Source: Kallotenue papyrolyticum
GTDB lineage: Bacteria > Chloroflexota > Chloroflexia > Chloroflexales > Kallotenuaceae
Reading direction: 5' to 3'
DNA: 64,000 bases
NCBI RefSeq assembly: GCF_000526415.1
Contig: NZ_JAGA01000002.1
Location: 1,418,001-1,482,000 of the forward strand
The translations under genes and the position numbers were made by a program. Positions 52,308 through 61,238 of the stretch are shown here, piece by piece; within the stretch, counting starts at the first letter, position 1, and each line of letters opens with the position of its first letter. Under the pieces are notes generated by a model. The model was given only the letters and a program-made list of their open reading frames with translations. It was not told the origin of the DNA and ran no database searches.

Positions 52308-53453
52308 ATGTTTGCGCCAAGTGGTCACCTGCGCGACCAGTTCCTCGCTTTTGGTCGCCTCTTGCGCCAGTTCGGTGTGGCGGTCGATCCGGGCCAGATG
52401 CTCGACCTGCTCGCGGCGCTGGAGTTGATCAACATCGGACGGCGCGAGGATGTCTATCTCACCTGTCGCGCGATCCTAGTGCGCCGACGCGAGGACCTGC
52501 CGGTCTTCGATGAGGCCTGGCGCTTTTTCTTCGCCATGCAACGGCAGGGGTTGCCGCTGGGTCCGGCGCTGCCCGACGAACGCATGCAGTTCGTCGAGCT
52601 GCCGCGTCGCCTGATGCGCGCGCGCGATACAGCGCCCGCCGAACGTCCGCGCGACGAGCAGCAGGAGATCGAAATCCAGCTCTCGTACAGCCAGATCGAG
52701 CAGTTGCGCCACAAGGACTTCGCGCACTTCACCGCCGACGAACTCGACCAGGCGCGCGCGCTGCTGGCGCAGCTCGGCTACCGCATGGCGTTGCGCACGA
52801 CCCGCCGCTGGCGCGCCGGACGCGGCGCGCAGATCGATCCGCGTCGTTCGCTGCGCCATGCTCTGCGCAGCGGTGGCGAGCTGGTGCAACTGCTGGCGCG
52901 GCAACGGCGGCAACGTCAGCGCCCGCTGGTGGTGTTGTGCGACATCAGCGGCTCGATGGATCGCTACAGCCGCATTCTGATCCAGTTCGTGCATACGCTC
53001 AGCGCCGGTCTGCACAATGTGGAGACCTTCGTCTTCGGCACGCGCCTGACGCGCATCACGCGCCAGCTCGCCTTCAAAGATGTGGATGAGGCGGTGGATG
53101 CCGTCAGCGCCGTGGTCTGCGACTGGGGCGGAGGCACGCGCATCGGCGAGGCGATGCGCTGTTTCAACTTCGAGTGGGGCCGGCGCGTGCTGGGCCGCGG
53201 CGCGCTGGTGCTGATCATCAGCGACGGCTGGGATCGCGGCGATCCGGAGCTGCTGGGGCAGGAAATGGCCCGCCTGCAGCGCACCGCCTACCGCCTGATC
53301 TGGCTCAATCCGCTGCTAGGTATGCCCGGCTACGCGCCGCTGACGCGGGGGATGCAGGCAGCGCTGCCCTATGTGGATGAGTTTTTGCCGGTGCACAACC
53401 TGGCCAGCCTGGAACAGCTCGGCGAAAAGCTGGCCACTGCGCTGCGACGCTAG
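52308..53453 (+). CDS. coxE: VWA-domain protein (CoxE-like)
   Basis: The 381-residue protein has an N-terminal helical region and a C-terminal von Willebrand A domain with the MIDAS motif DISGSMD and a later Asp in IISDGWDRGDP. CoxE-like proteins work with CoxD in metallo-enzyme maturation. GGAAGG lies four bases before ATG 52308; a GTG at 52296 is an alternative. Its end overlaps the small membrane gene on the other strand by four bases. Confidence 0.9.
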   Translation: MFAPSGHLRDQFLAFGRLLRQFGVAVDPGQMLDLLAALELINIGRREDVYLTCRAILVRRREDLPVFDEAWRFFFAMQRQGLPLGPALPDERMQFVELPRRLMRARDTAPAERPRDEQQEIEIQLSYSQIEQLRHKDFAHFTADELDQARALLAQLGYRMALRTTRRWRAGRGAQIDPRRSLRHALRSGGELVQLLARQRRQRQRPLVVLCDISGSMDRYSRILIQFVHTLSAGLHNVETFVFGTRLTRITRQLAFKDVDEAVDAVSAVVCDWGGGTRIGEAMRCFNFEWGRRVLGRGALVLIISDGWDRGDPELLGQEMARLQRTAYRLIWLNPLLGMPGYAPLTRGMQAALPYVDEFLPVHNLASLEQLGEKLATALRR

Positions 53454-53635
53454 GACTCGCGCCGCTCGGTCTGCTGCATCAGGGCGTGCGCGACCAGCAC
53501 CTGCACGCCGGTGGCGATCGACTGCAGCGCGCGGCTGATGCGCCACAGCGCGATCACCATCACAGCAAAGCCGCCCGCAAAAGCGATCACCAGCACCAGA
53601 TTGAGCAGACTCAGCGCGAACGTCACACCTGTCAT
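53450..53635 (-). CDS. Small membrane protein (61 residues)
   Basis: The 61-residue protein has one strong membrane helix (about 5-30: FALSLLNLVLVIAFAGG) and a hydrophilic tail. AGGAGGAA precedes the ATG by four bases, a strong ribosome site, which supports a real gene. No family was recognised. It converges with coxE and overlaps its stop. Confidence 0.65.
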   Translation of the reverse strand: MTGVTFALSLLNLVLVIAFAGGFAVMVIALWRISRALQSIATGVQVLVAHALMQQTERRES

Positions 53636-53751
53636 CGGCTTCCTCCTGTCGCTACGTGACCGCGCTATTGTAGCGGTATGCTGGAACCGCTGCGTCCCTT
53701 GGCGCGTCGAGCTCTCAGAACGTGAGCTACGTCCCTGGCTGGAGGATACAG

Positions 53752-54198
53752 ATGCGTCGTTGGCTGCTGGTGGTTCTGATGGTGGTGGCCGGTAGCGTAG
53801 CCGGTTGTGTCGAGACTGGAGCGGCGCGCCGGTCCACGCCGGGGACCTCTGAGACATCCTTGCCGGCGCGGCTGACCCTGCGCGTGGGCGAAACGCGCGA
53901 CCTGGGCGTGGCGCGCCTGCGCGTCGAGCAGGTCGTCGAGGACTCGCGTTGTCCGCGGGACGCGGTGTGCGTCAGCGCGGGAAGGGTGCGCGTGCGCTTC
54001 GAGGTCCAGCCGGCGGACGCGCCGGCGCAGCATGTGGTGCTGACGCTGGATGGTGCGCGCGCTGCCGCAGACGAGGCGCAGGCGCACCTAGCTGGGTTGC
54101 GCCTTACGCTGCTTGCGGTCGAGCCTGTGCCGCGCGCCGCGGTGCCAATCCGCGCGGATCAGTATCGCATAACCTGCCTGGTGGAGCCCGCGCCTTGA
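53752..54198 (+). CDS. Lipoprotein with conserved CPRDAVC motif
   Basis: The 148-residue protein has a lipoprotein signal peptide (lipobox SVAGC, Cys19). A beta-rich domain follows with EDSRCPRDAVCVSAGRVRVRF, a motif seen in a widespread group of secreted proteins that carry a DSRCP-x-CxWAG pattern. A late Cys (TCLVEP) may pair with one of them. The function is unknown. GGAGG precedes the ATG at 53752. Confidence 0.75.
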   Translation: MRRWLLVVLMVVAGSVAGCVETGAARRSTPGTSETSLPARLTLRVGETRDLGVARLRVEQVVEDSRCPRDAVCVSAGRVRVRFEVQPADAPAQHVVLTLDGARAAADEAQAHLAGLRLTLLAVEPVPRAAVPIRADQYRITCLVEPAP

Positions 54199-54259
54199 CC
54201 GCCGCCCCCCGACCGCTGCGCTGCCAAGCTGTGGTAGAGTGGGAGGGGCGGAGGATTGT

Positions 54260-55327
54260 ATGGCGCGTCGTCACAACCGTGCATGGCAGCGTTTGACGCC
54301 ACTCTACGAGCTCGAAATCATCGAGGGGCTGGAGGCCGTGGTGCTGGACGAGCTGCGTGGTCTGCCGGCAGTGCAGCCCGAACCGCTGCAGCGCCCCGGC
54401 CTGATCGCCCTGCGCTACGCGGGACCGCCCGAGGCGCTGCTGCGGCTGCGCAGCGTCCAGGCGGTCTATGCTCGCCTGGTGTTCCCGATCCCCCGTCCCA
54501 AGGCATTGCTGGGGCAGCAATACTGGGATCAGCTTTGCGCAGCCATCGATGCCGTGCGTGCGCTGCATCCGCCGGAGGCGTTTGCGACCTTTCGTATCAG
54601 CGCCGCCGGACGTGAGAGCAGCGTCATGCAGCGCTTGCGCGATCAACTGGCGGCGCGCACCGGGCTGCGTCCCGTGGCCGAGGAGGGCGATCTGCTGCTG
54701 CGTCTGCGCCGTCCGCTGGATGGCAGCAGCGGTTGGGAGGTGCTGATCCGCCTCGCGCCGCGTCCGCTCTCCGCGCGGCGCTGGCGCGTCTGCAACTGGC
54801 CGGGCGCGCTCAACGCCACGGTGGCCTATGCCATGGCGCAGTGGACCCGACCCAGCGCCGATGATCGGGTGCTGAATCTAATGTGTGGCTCCGCTACGCT
54901 GTTGATCGAACGCCTGATGCTCGCGCCGGCGCGCAGCGCGGTGGGCTGCGATACCGATGCGCAGGCGCGGGCCTGCGCCGAGACCAATCTGGCGGCAGCC
55001 GGCCTGGAGGCGTGCATCGAAGCCTGGGATGCAACAGCGCTGCCGGTGCCGGAAGCCAGCTTCGATGTGCTGCTGGCCGATCTGCCCTTCGGCCAGTTGA
55101 TCGGCTCGCACCAGCAGAATCTGGAACTCTATCCACGCGTGCTGTCCGAAGCGGCGCGCGTCACGCGGCCCGGCGGGTGCTTCTGCGCCATCACCCATGA
55201 GCTGCGGCTGTGGGAGCGACTGGTTGCTGCCGCAGCCGCCTGGACGCTGCAGGAGGTTTGGCCGATCAAACTGCCCTTCGGCGGCGGCTACCTGCGTCCG
55301 CGCATCTACCTGTTGCGTCGTGTCTGA
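54260..55327 (+). CDS. THUMP-type RNA methyltransferase
   Basis: The 355-residue protein has an N-terminal THUMP-related region and a Rossmann methyltransferase (NLMCGSATLLIERLML for SAM binding). Its active-site motif is ADLPFGQLIG, as in the Trm14/THUMPD3 N2-guanine tRNA methyltransferase group. tRNA or rRNA guanine methylation is inferred. GGAGG lies five bases before the ATG. Confidence 0.82.
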   Translation: MARRHNRAWQRLTPLYELEIIEGLEAVVLDELRGLPAVQPEPLQRPGLIALRYAGPPEALLRLRSVQAVYARLVFPIPRPKALLGQQYWDQLCAAIDAVRALHPPEAFATFRISAAGRESSVMQRLRDQLAARTGLRPVAEEGDLLLRLRRPLDGSSGWEVLIRLAPRPLSARRWRVCNWPGALNATVAYAMAQWTRPSADDRVLNLMCGSATLLIERLMLAPARSAVGCDTDAQARACAETNLAAAGLEACIEAWDATALPVPEASFDVLLADLPFGQLIGSHQQNLELYPRVLSEAARVTRPGGCFCAITHELRLWERLVAAAAAWTLQEVWPIKLPFGGGYLRPRIYLLRRV

Positions 55328-55410
55328 GGGCTCGGCATGCTTTTTGATAAGGGAAGCGCTCCGCACACTGCGGATTGACCTCCGCTACGAGCAGAGAGGA
55401 GAGGGGAGCG

Positions 55411-56301
55411 ATGGCAGCCAACCAGCCTGCTTTCGGGCAGGAGGTGGGCGCCGGTCTGGCCAGCGAGGAATTGCCGGCCTACGCGCCGATGCTGGCCGCC
55501 TACCACCGCGCCTGCGCGCGCGAGCTACGGCAGATCATCGCCGATCTGCCGCTGCGCTCCGGCGACCGTGTGCTGGACCTGGCCTGCGGTGATGGCACGT
55601 ACAGCCTGTGGCTGGCGGAGCGCGTCGCGCCGACGGGCAGCGTTATCGGCGTTGACATTGCGCCGGCCTACCTGGACGTTGCGCGCCGTCAGGCGGCAGC
55701 CAGTCCCTACGGTCAGTTTGTGCGTTTTCAGATCGGTGATGTGCGTGGCCTACCCTTTGCCGACGATGAGTTCGACCTGGTCTGGTGCGCGCACAGCCTC
55801 TACAGCCTGCCTGATCCGCTGGCTGCGCTGCGCGAAATGCGGCGCGTCACGCGGCCCGGCGGCGTTGTCGCGGTGCTGGAAAACGATACGCTGCACCACC
55901 TGCTGCTGCCCTGGCCGCCGGACCTGGAACTAGCGGTGCGCGCCGCGCAGTTGCGCGCGCTGGATCAGGCCGCCGCTCCGACGGCGCGCTTCTACATTGG
56001 TCGTTTTCTGTGCCATGCCTTCGGCGCGGCAGGGCTGGAGCGCTGCCGCATCGCCACCTACACCATCGAGCGCCATGCACCACTCAGCGCGGACGAGCAG
56101 CTCTTTCTGCTGCACTACCTGCGCGATCTGCGCGAGCGCGCCGCAGAGCACCTGGATGCGACCCAGCTGCAGCGCCTGGATCGGCTGCGCGATCCGGCGG
56201 CTGAGGAGAGCCTGCTGGCCGATCCTCACCTGTTCCTGGCCCATCTGGAGATCGTGGCGCTGGGTCGCAAACCTCAGGCTGCGGCAGCAGCCCAGGCCTA
56301 A
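55411..56301 (+). CDS. SAM-dependent methyltransferase (UbiE/type 11)
   Basis: The 296-residue protein has a class I methyltransferase core with VLDLACGDGTYSLWL, VIGVDIAPAYLD, GDVRGLPFADDEFD and RVTRPGGVVAVLE. It most resembles type 11 methyltransferases of small-molecule metabolism. The substrate is unknown. The C-terminal 110 residues are a separate helical domain. GAGGGGAG precedes the ATG. It converges with the FAD oxidoreductase, overlapping by four bases. Confidence 0.87.
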   Translation: MAANQPAFGQEVGAGLASEELPAYAPMLAAYHRACARELRQIIADLPLRSGDRVLDLACGDGTYSLWLAERVAPTGSVIGVDIAPAYLDVARRQAAASPYGQFVRFQIGDVRGLPFADDEFDLVWCAHSLYSLPDPLAALREMRRVTRPGGVVAVLENDTLHHLLLPWPPDLELAVRAAQLRALDQAAAPTARFYIGRFLCHAFGAAGLERCRIATYTIERHAPLSADEQLFLLHYLRDLRERAAEHLDATQLQRLDRLRDPAAEESLLADPHLFLAHLEIVALGRKPQAAAAAQA

Positions 56302-57641
56302 GCCGTCGCAACGCCTGCTGCGCGCACAGCGCGCAGCACCTCGGCGGCACAGCGCGTACCGCTGGTGAGCGCGCCGTGAATGCTGCTGGCATCGGTCCAC
56401 TCGCCGGCGACGAACAGGCCGGGCAGGGCCGTGGCGTGCACCGGTCGGCGCGAGGCGCTGCCCGGCGGCTGGGCGAACTGCGCCTGCGCAATACGGTACA
56501 CGCGCAGCGGATGGAAGGCGTCGAGCGCGGCCAGGGCGCGCTGATTGCCGGCCAGCATGCGCCGCAGATCCTCGAGCGCACGCCCGGCCAGCGTAGCGTC
56601 GTCCTCCGCGGGTACACCCAGGATCGTGGCGCTGAGCAGATGGCGTCCTTGCGGCGCGTAGCTGGGCGCGACGTTGCTGAGCAGTTGTGCGTTGTTGACC
56701 AGTGCGTCTGGCGCGGCGTTGAGCAGGATTTTACGCGTGGCAAACGGGGCGCGCGTGCCGGCAAAGTACACCGCGGTCACGCCCAGCCAATCGCGTGGTG
56801 GCTGAACTGCCGCGTCAGGGGGCAAGAGCTGGGCAGCGGTCGCGCCATCGGTCGCGACGACAACCGCGACTGCCTGGCGGGTCTGACCATCGGCTAGGCG
56901 CACGCCCACCACCTGGCCCGCCTCGATCTGCAGGGCGGCCACGCGCGTGCCGGTGTGCAGTGCGCCGGCAGCGCGCAGCGGCGCGGCCAACTGCTCGGCG
57001 ATCGCGGCCATGCCGCGCGCCGGCAGCACCGCCCGGCCCAGGTTCAGCATGCGGAAGTAGAAGCGAAAGACCGCCGCCGTGGTCTGTAGCTCGCGCTCGA
57101 GAAAGATGCCGCCGAAGAAGGGGCGGAAAAAGCGGTCGATAGTGGCTGGCTGAAAGCCGAGCGCGCGCAGCTCGTCCAGCGTGGAGCGCGTATCCGGCTC
57201 GGCACGCTGGTCCAGATCGGCGTCGCGCCAGCGCCAGCCCAGCCGCAGCACGCGCAACTTGTCGGCCAGCGGCACGATCGGCGTGCGCAGCGTCTCCACC
57301 ACATCGCGCCAGCATCGGTCGCGGCGCGGATCGGTCAGCACCGTGCGCCGGCCCTACCAGCAGATGATCGCGCCCGGATCGAAGGGGCACACATCCAGCG
57401 CGCTCAGGTCCAGGGTGCGCCGCACGGCGGGGTAGGCCTCGAAGAGCACCTGGAAGCCACGGTCGAGCACGTAGCCATCCACCATCTCAGAACGTACGCG
57501 GCCACCGACCTCGGCCTCGGCTTCGAAGGCCTCGACTGCCAGGCCCTGGCGCTGGAGCTGGCGCGCGCAGGCCAGCCCGGCCAGGCCGGCCCCGATCACG
57601 ATCACCTTGGGCGCGGGAGCAGAAAAATGTCGTTCGGTCAT
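56298..57641 (-). pseudogene. Protoporphyrinogen-oxidase-like FAD oxidoreductase with in-frame TAG
   Basis: The frame of 447 codons has a FAD-binding Rossmann fold at its start (VIVIGAGLAGLACARQLQRQ, EVGGRVRSE) and the family C-terminus (GLFVAGEWTDASSIHGALTS). At codon 96 (57356-57354) it has TAG, while the frame continues without any shift (GRRTVLTDPRRD). A GTG at 57341 could restart translation but would lack the FAD motif. GAGGAG lies five bases before ATG 57641. It follows the 2-hydroxyacid dehydrogenase by two bases. Confidence 0.85.
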
Positions 57642-57643
57642 GC

Positions 57644-58624
57644 TCACTCCTCGGCGGATGGGGCGGGCAGCGCAACGGCATGCGGCAACGGCGCGCCATG
57701 CACGCCCGCGAGCAGATTGCGCGCGGCGATCTCGGCCATGCGCGCCCGCGTCTGTCGGCTGGCGCTGCCGATGTGCGGCACCACGATGCAGTTGGGTAGC
57801 GCGAGCAAGGGATGGTCGGCGGGCAACGGCTCCGGATCGGTCACGTCCAGTGCTGCGGCGGCAAGATGTCCGGCGCGCAGCGCCTCCAGCAATGCCGCGG
57901 TCTCAACCAGTGCGCCGCGCGCCGTGTTGATCAGGATCGCGCCCGGCTTGATCAGGCGGATGGTGTCGCGGTTGATCAGGTGGTGGGTGGCAGGCGTCAG
58001 CGGTGCGTGGAGGCTGATGATGTCGCTTTCGCGCAGCAGCGTCGGCAGATCCACCGCCTGCGCCGTGACCTCGCTCGGCATCGTCCGGCGGCTGTGGTAC
58101 AGCACGCGCATGCCGAAGCCCTGCGCACGCCGCGCCACGGCCTGCCCGATGCGCCCAAAGCCGATGATCCCCAGCGTCGCACCGTACACATCTGTGCCCA
58201 GCAGGAGCAGCGGGTCCCAGGTCTGCCACTCTCCGGCGCGTACGTAGCGCTCGCCCTCGACGATGCGCCGCGCCGCCGCCAGCAGCAGTGCCCAGGTCAG
58301 ATCGGCAGTCGCCTCGGTCAGCACGCCCGGGGTGTGGCCCACGGCGATGCCCCGCCGGGCCGCGGCCTGCAGATCGATGTTGTCCACGCCCACCGCCAGG
58401 TTGCTGATCACGCGCAATTGTGGCCCGGCGACATCCATCACCTCGGCATCGATGCGATCGGTCAGCAGGCTCAGCAGGCCGTGGCAGCCGCGCACCGCCT
58501 CCAGCAGCGCCGCGCGTGGCGGCGGCAGCGCTTCGGGCCAGATGTGGACCTCGCACGCAGCCTGCAGCAGGCTGGGACCGGGCTCCGGGATGGAACGCGT
58601 CACCAACACTCGTGGCCGGGCCAT
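57644..58624 (-). CDS. D-2-hydroxyacid dehydrogenase (glyoxylate/hydroxypyruvate reductase type)
   Basis: The 326-residue protein has the catalytic residues of D-isomer-specific 2-hydroxyacid dehydrogenases: [10 protein letters not shown], the NAD-binding [16 protein letters not shown], the Arg in [14 protein letters not shown] with the Glu, and the His in [11 protein letters not shown]. It most resembles glyoxylate/hydroxypyruvate reductase. It lies beside the glycolate oxidase genes, which fits that role. AGGAGGAA precedes the ATG. Confidence 0.9.
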   Translation of the reverse strand: MARPRVLVTRSIPEPGPSLLQAACEVHIWPEALPPPRAALLEAVRGCHGLLSLLTDRIDAEVMDVAGPQLRVISNLAVGVDNIDLQAAARRGIAVGHTPGVLTEATADLTWALLLAAARRIVEGERYVRAGEWQTWDPLLLLGTDVYGATLGIIGFGRIGQAVARRAQGFGMRVLYHSRRTMPSEVTAQAVDLPTLLRESDIISLHAPLTPATHHLINRDTIRLIKPGAILINTARGALVETAALLEALRAGHLAAAALDVTDPEPLPADHPLLALPNCIVVPHIGSASRQTRARMAEIAARNLLAGVHGAPLPHAVALPAPSAEE

Positions 58625-58792
58625 GCCTTCCTCCTGATGCATAAGCTGTCACTGCCGATGTAGGCCCAGAGCGGCCCTACCCGCCAGGTGTTGAGGATAT
58701 GGTATCACAAGGCGATGCGTGTGCGCCGACCATCGGCTATGCTGCACACGACCAACCATCCTACGACGGGCAGGGTGCCAAGGATAGCAGCC

Positions 58793-59656
58793 ATGATCAC
58801 GGTCGAAACCGCGCTCACCCAACAGCATGCCTATCTGCGCGAACGCTTTATCCGCGAACTACCGGAGGTCGGACCGCACTATGCCGCGCTGACGCCCGAC
58901 CAGATCCGCGAGGGCGCGACTGCGTCGGTCGATGCGCTGGTGCGCGCTATCGTAGAACACAACTACGATATTCATCGCCGGCGCTGGTTCGAGGTGGCGC
59001 AGATGTGCGCCGGCATGGGCTTTCCGGTGGAGGAGGTGCAGGCCGCGGCGACGCGGCTACGCTGGATCGTGTACGACCTCCTGCACCAGGTCTATGGCTC
59101 AGACGCCGCGGGTGAGTTGCTGGCGGTCAAAGCCGTGGAGGAGTGCTTCCATCGCGGCAGCCTGGCGATCGCGGAGAGCTTCGACCGCTTCTATGCATCC
59201 CAACAGCGCCAGTTGGAACATGCCATGAGTGAGCTGTCGGCGCCGATCGTGCCGATCCACGAGGGCATTCTGGTGTTGCCGCTGATCGGCAGCATCGACA
59301 GCCGGCGCGCCACGTTGATCATGGAAACCCTGCTCGAGGCGATCAACCGCACCGGCACGCGCGTGGTGATCCTGGATATCACCGGTGTGCCGGTGGTGGA
59401 TACCGGTGTGGCCAACTACCTGATCCAGGCGACGCGCGCGGCGCGGCTGCTGGGCGCCGAAGTGGTGCTCTCCGGCATCAGCCCCACCATCGCGCAGACG
59501 GTCGTGACGCTGGGCGTGGACCTGAGCGGCATCGTCACACGCGCCGATCTTTCTGCCGGCCTGGAGTACGCGCTGCAGCAGTTGGGCCTGGCGATCGTGC
59601 CGCTGGAGCCGGCCAACGGCGCGCGCAACGGCAAGGTCGCCGCGGCGCCGGCCTGA
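58793..59656 (+). CDS. rsbR: RsbR-type stressosome protein
   Basis: The 287-residue protein has an N-terminal sensory domain of about 170 residues, with helical content but no clear heme ligand assigned, and a C-terminal STAS domain. The STAS domain has DITGVPVVDTGVANYL and SGISPTIAQTVVTLGVDLS; the Thr in VDT and IAQT correspond to the sites that RsbT phosphorylates in RsbR. It is 50 kb from rsbS-rsbT in this window. AAGGA precedes the ATG at 58793. Confidence 0.87.
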   Translation: MITVETALTQQHAYLRERFIRELPEVGPHYAALTPDQIREGATASVDALVRAIVEHNYDIHRRRWFEVAQMCAGMGFPVEEVQAAATRLRWIVYDLLHQVYGSDAAGELLAVKAVEECFHRGSLAIAESFDRFYASQQRQLEHAMSELSAPIVPIHEGILVLPLIGSIDSRRATLIMETLLEAINRTGTRVVILDITGVPVVDTGVANYLIQATRAARLLGAEVVLSGISPTIAQTVVTLGVDLSGIVTRADLSAGLEYALQQLGLAIVPLEPANGARNGKVAAAPA

Positions 59657-59671
59657 GCGGCGGCCTGGCGT

Positions 59672-59701
59672 TTGACACAAGCGGGACCGCTCGCCTATAC
59701 T
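59672..59701 (+). promoter_or_regulatory. Promoter of the glycolate oxidase operon
   Basis: TTGACA (59672-59677), a perfect -35, and TATACT (59696-59701) are 18 bases apart. The start near 59708 leaves a leader of about 34 bases before the glcD ATG. Confidence 0.75.
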
Positions 59702-59741
59702 CAGTGCAGGGTCGCAACGCAGGCGGCCAGGGAGCGGTCCC

Positions 59742-61190
59742 ATGATCCAGCAACATGTGCTTGCTGAGCTGCGCGCGCTGCTCGGCGAGGATGGCCTCCT
59801 CACCGAGCCGGAGCAGCTCCGTACCTACGACGCCGACGGCCTAACCAACTTCCGCGTTGTGCCGGCGGCGGTGGCCCTGCCGCGCACCGGCGCGCAGGTG
59901 CAGCGTGTCGTCCAGATCTGCCACCGCGAACGCCTTCCCTTTGTGGCGCGCGGTTCGGGCACCGGCCTCAGCGGTGGCGCGCTGCCGGTCGAGGGTGGCA
60001 TCGTCATCAGCCTGAGCCGCCTCAACCGCATCCTGGAGATCGACATTCCCAACCAGCGTGTGGTGGTTGAGCCAGGGGTGATCAACCTGCAGGTCACGCA
60101 GGCGGTGGCGCCCTATGGCTATTTCTACGCGCCCGACCCTTCCTCGCAATCGGTCTGCACCATCGGCGGCAACGTGGCCGAAAATGCCGGCGGCGCGCAC
60201 TGCCTCAAGTATGGCTTCACCGTCACGCACGTGCTCGGCCTGACGGTGGTGTTGCCCGACGGGTCGCTGGCGCATCTGGGTGGTAAAACGCTCGACACGC
60301 CGGGCTACGATCTGCCGGGCGTCTTCGTCGGTTCGGAGGGTACGCTGGGCATCGCCATTGAGGTGATCCTGCGCATCGTCAAACGGCCGGAGACGATCCA
60401 GACGCTGTTGGCGGCCTTCAACTCCACCGACGAAGCCGGCGCGGCGGTCAGCGCGATCATCGCCGCTGGCATGCTGCCCGCGGCGATCGAGATGATGGAT
60501 CGCCTCAGTCGCGATGCTGCCGAGGCTGCGGTGCACGCCAACTATCCGGAGGCCGAAGCGCTGTTGCTGGTGGAGCTGGACGGCCCTGCCGCCGAGGTCG
60601 CACTGTTGATGGCACAGGTGCGCGCCATCTGCGAGGCGCACGGCGCCTGGGAGATCCGCGTGGCGCAGTCCGAAGCTGAGCGCGCCGTGCTGTGGAAGGG
60701 GCGCAAGGCCGCCTTTGCTGCCATGGGCCGCATCTCGCCCGACTACATCGTGCAGGATGGCGTGATCCCGCGCACGGCGCTGCCGCGCATTCTGCGCGAG
60801 ATCGAGGCGCTCAGCGCGCGCGCCGGGCTGCGCGTGGCCAACGTCTTCCATGCCGGCGACGGCAACCTGCATCCCCTGGTGCTCTACGACCGCAGCAAGG
60901 GCGAGGAGCAGCGTGCCGAGGAGCTGGCCTTCGAGATCCTGCGTCGCTGCGTCGAGGCCGGCGGGTCGATCACCGGCGAGCACGGCGTTGGCCGCGAAAA
61001 GCAGAAGTTCATGTCCGTCATGTTTGCCGAGCCGGACCTGGAGACCATGCAACTGGTGCGCTGCGCCTTTGATCCACATCATCTCTCCAATCCCGACAAG
61101 GTCTTTCCGCGTCCGCGCCTATGCGCCGAGAAGCCGGGCCGCTACGAGCCGCATCCGCTGGAACGGGCCGGTGTTGCCGAGCTGTTCTGA
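59742..61190 (+). CDS. glcD: Glycolate oxidase subunit GlcD (FAD-linked oxidase)
   Basis: GlcD carries the FAD of glycolate oxidase, which converts glycolate to glyoxylate and passes electrons to the quinone pool. The 482-residue product has the FAD-binding segments ARGSGTGLSGGALP and CTIGGNVAENAGGAHCL, and the C-terminal FHAGDGNLHP and GEHGVGREKQKF. Length fits the family. A lactate or hydroxyglutarate dehydrogenase is an alternative, but the glcE and glcF neighbours favour glycolate. Translation is preceded by GGGAGCGG. Confidence 0.92.
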   Translation: MIQQHVLAELRALLGEDGLLTEPEQLRTYDADGLTNFRVVPAAVALPRTGAQVQRVVQICHRERLPFVARGSGTGLSGGALPVEGGIVISLSRLNRILEIDIPNQRVVVEPGVINLQVTQAVAPYGYFYAPDPSSQSVCTIGGNVAENAGGAHCLKYGFTVTHVLGLTVVLPDGSLAHLGGKTLDTPGYDLPGVFVGSEGTLGIAIEVILRIVKRPETIQTLLAAFNSTDEAGAAVSAIIAAGMLPAAIEMMDRLSRDAAEAAVHANYPEAEALLLVELDGPAAEVALLMAQVRAICEAHGAWEIRVAQSEAERAVLWKGRKAAFAAMGRISPDYIVQDGVIPRTALPRILREIEALSARAGLRVANVFHAGDGNLHPLVLYDRSKGEEQRAEELAFEILRRCVEAGGSITGEHGVGREKQKFMSVMFAEPDLETMQLVRCAFDPHHLSNPDKVFPRPRLCAEKPGRYEPHPLERAGVAELF

Positions 61191-61238
61191 TTCGCAGCGC
61201 GTCGGGCGGCGCGTCGTCGTCCGCGCAGGGAAGGGCCT

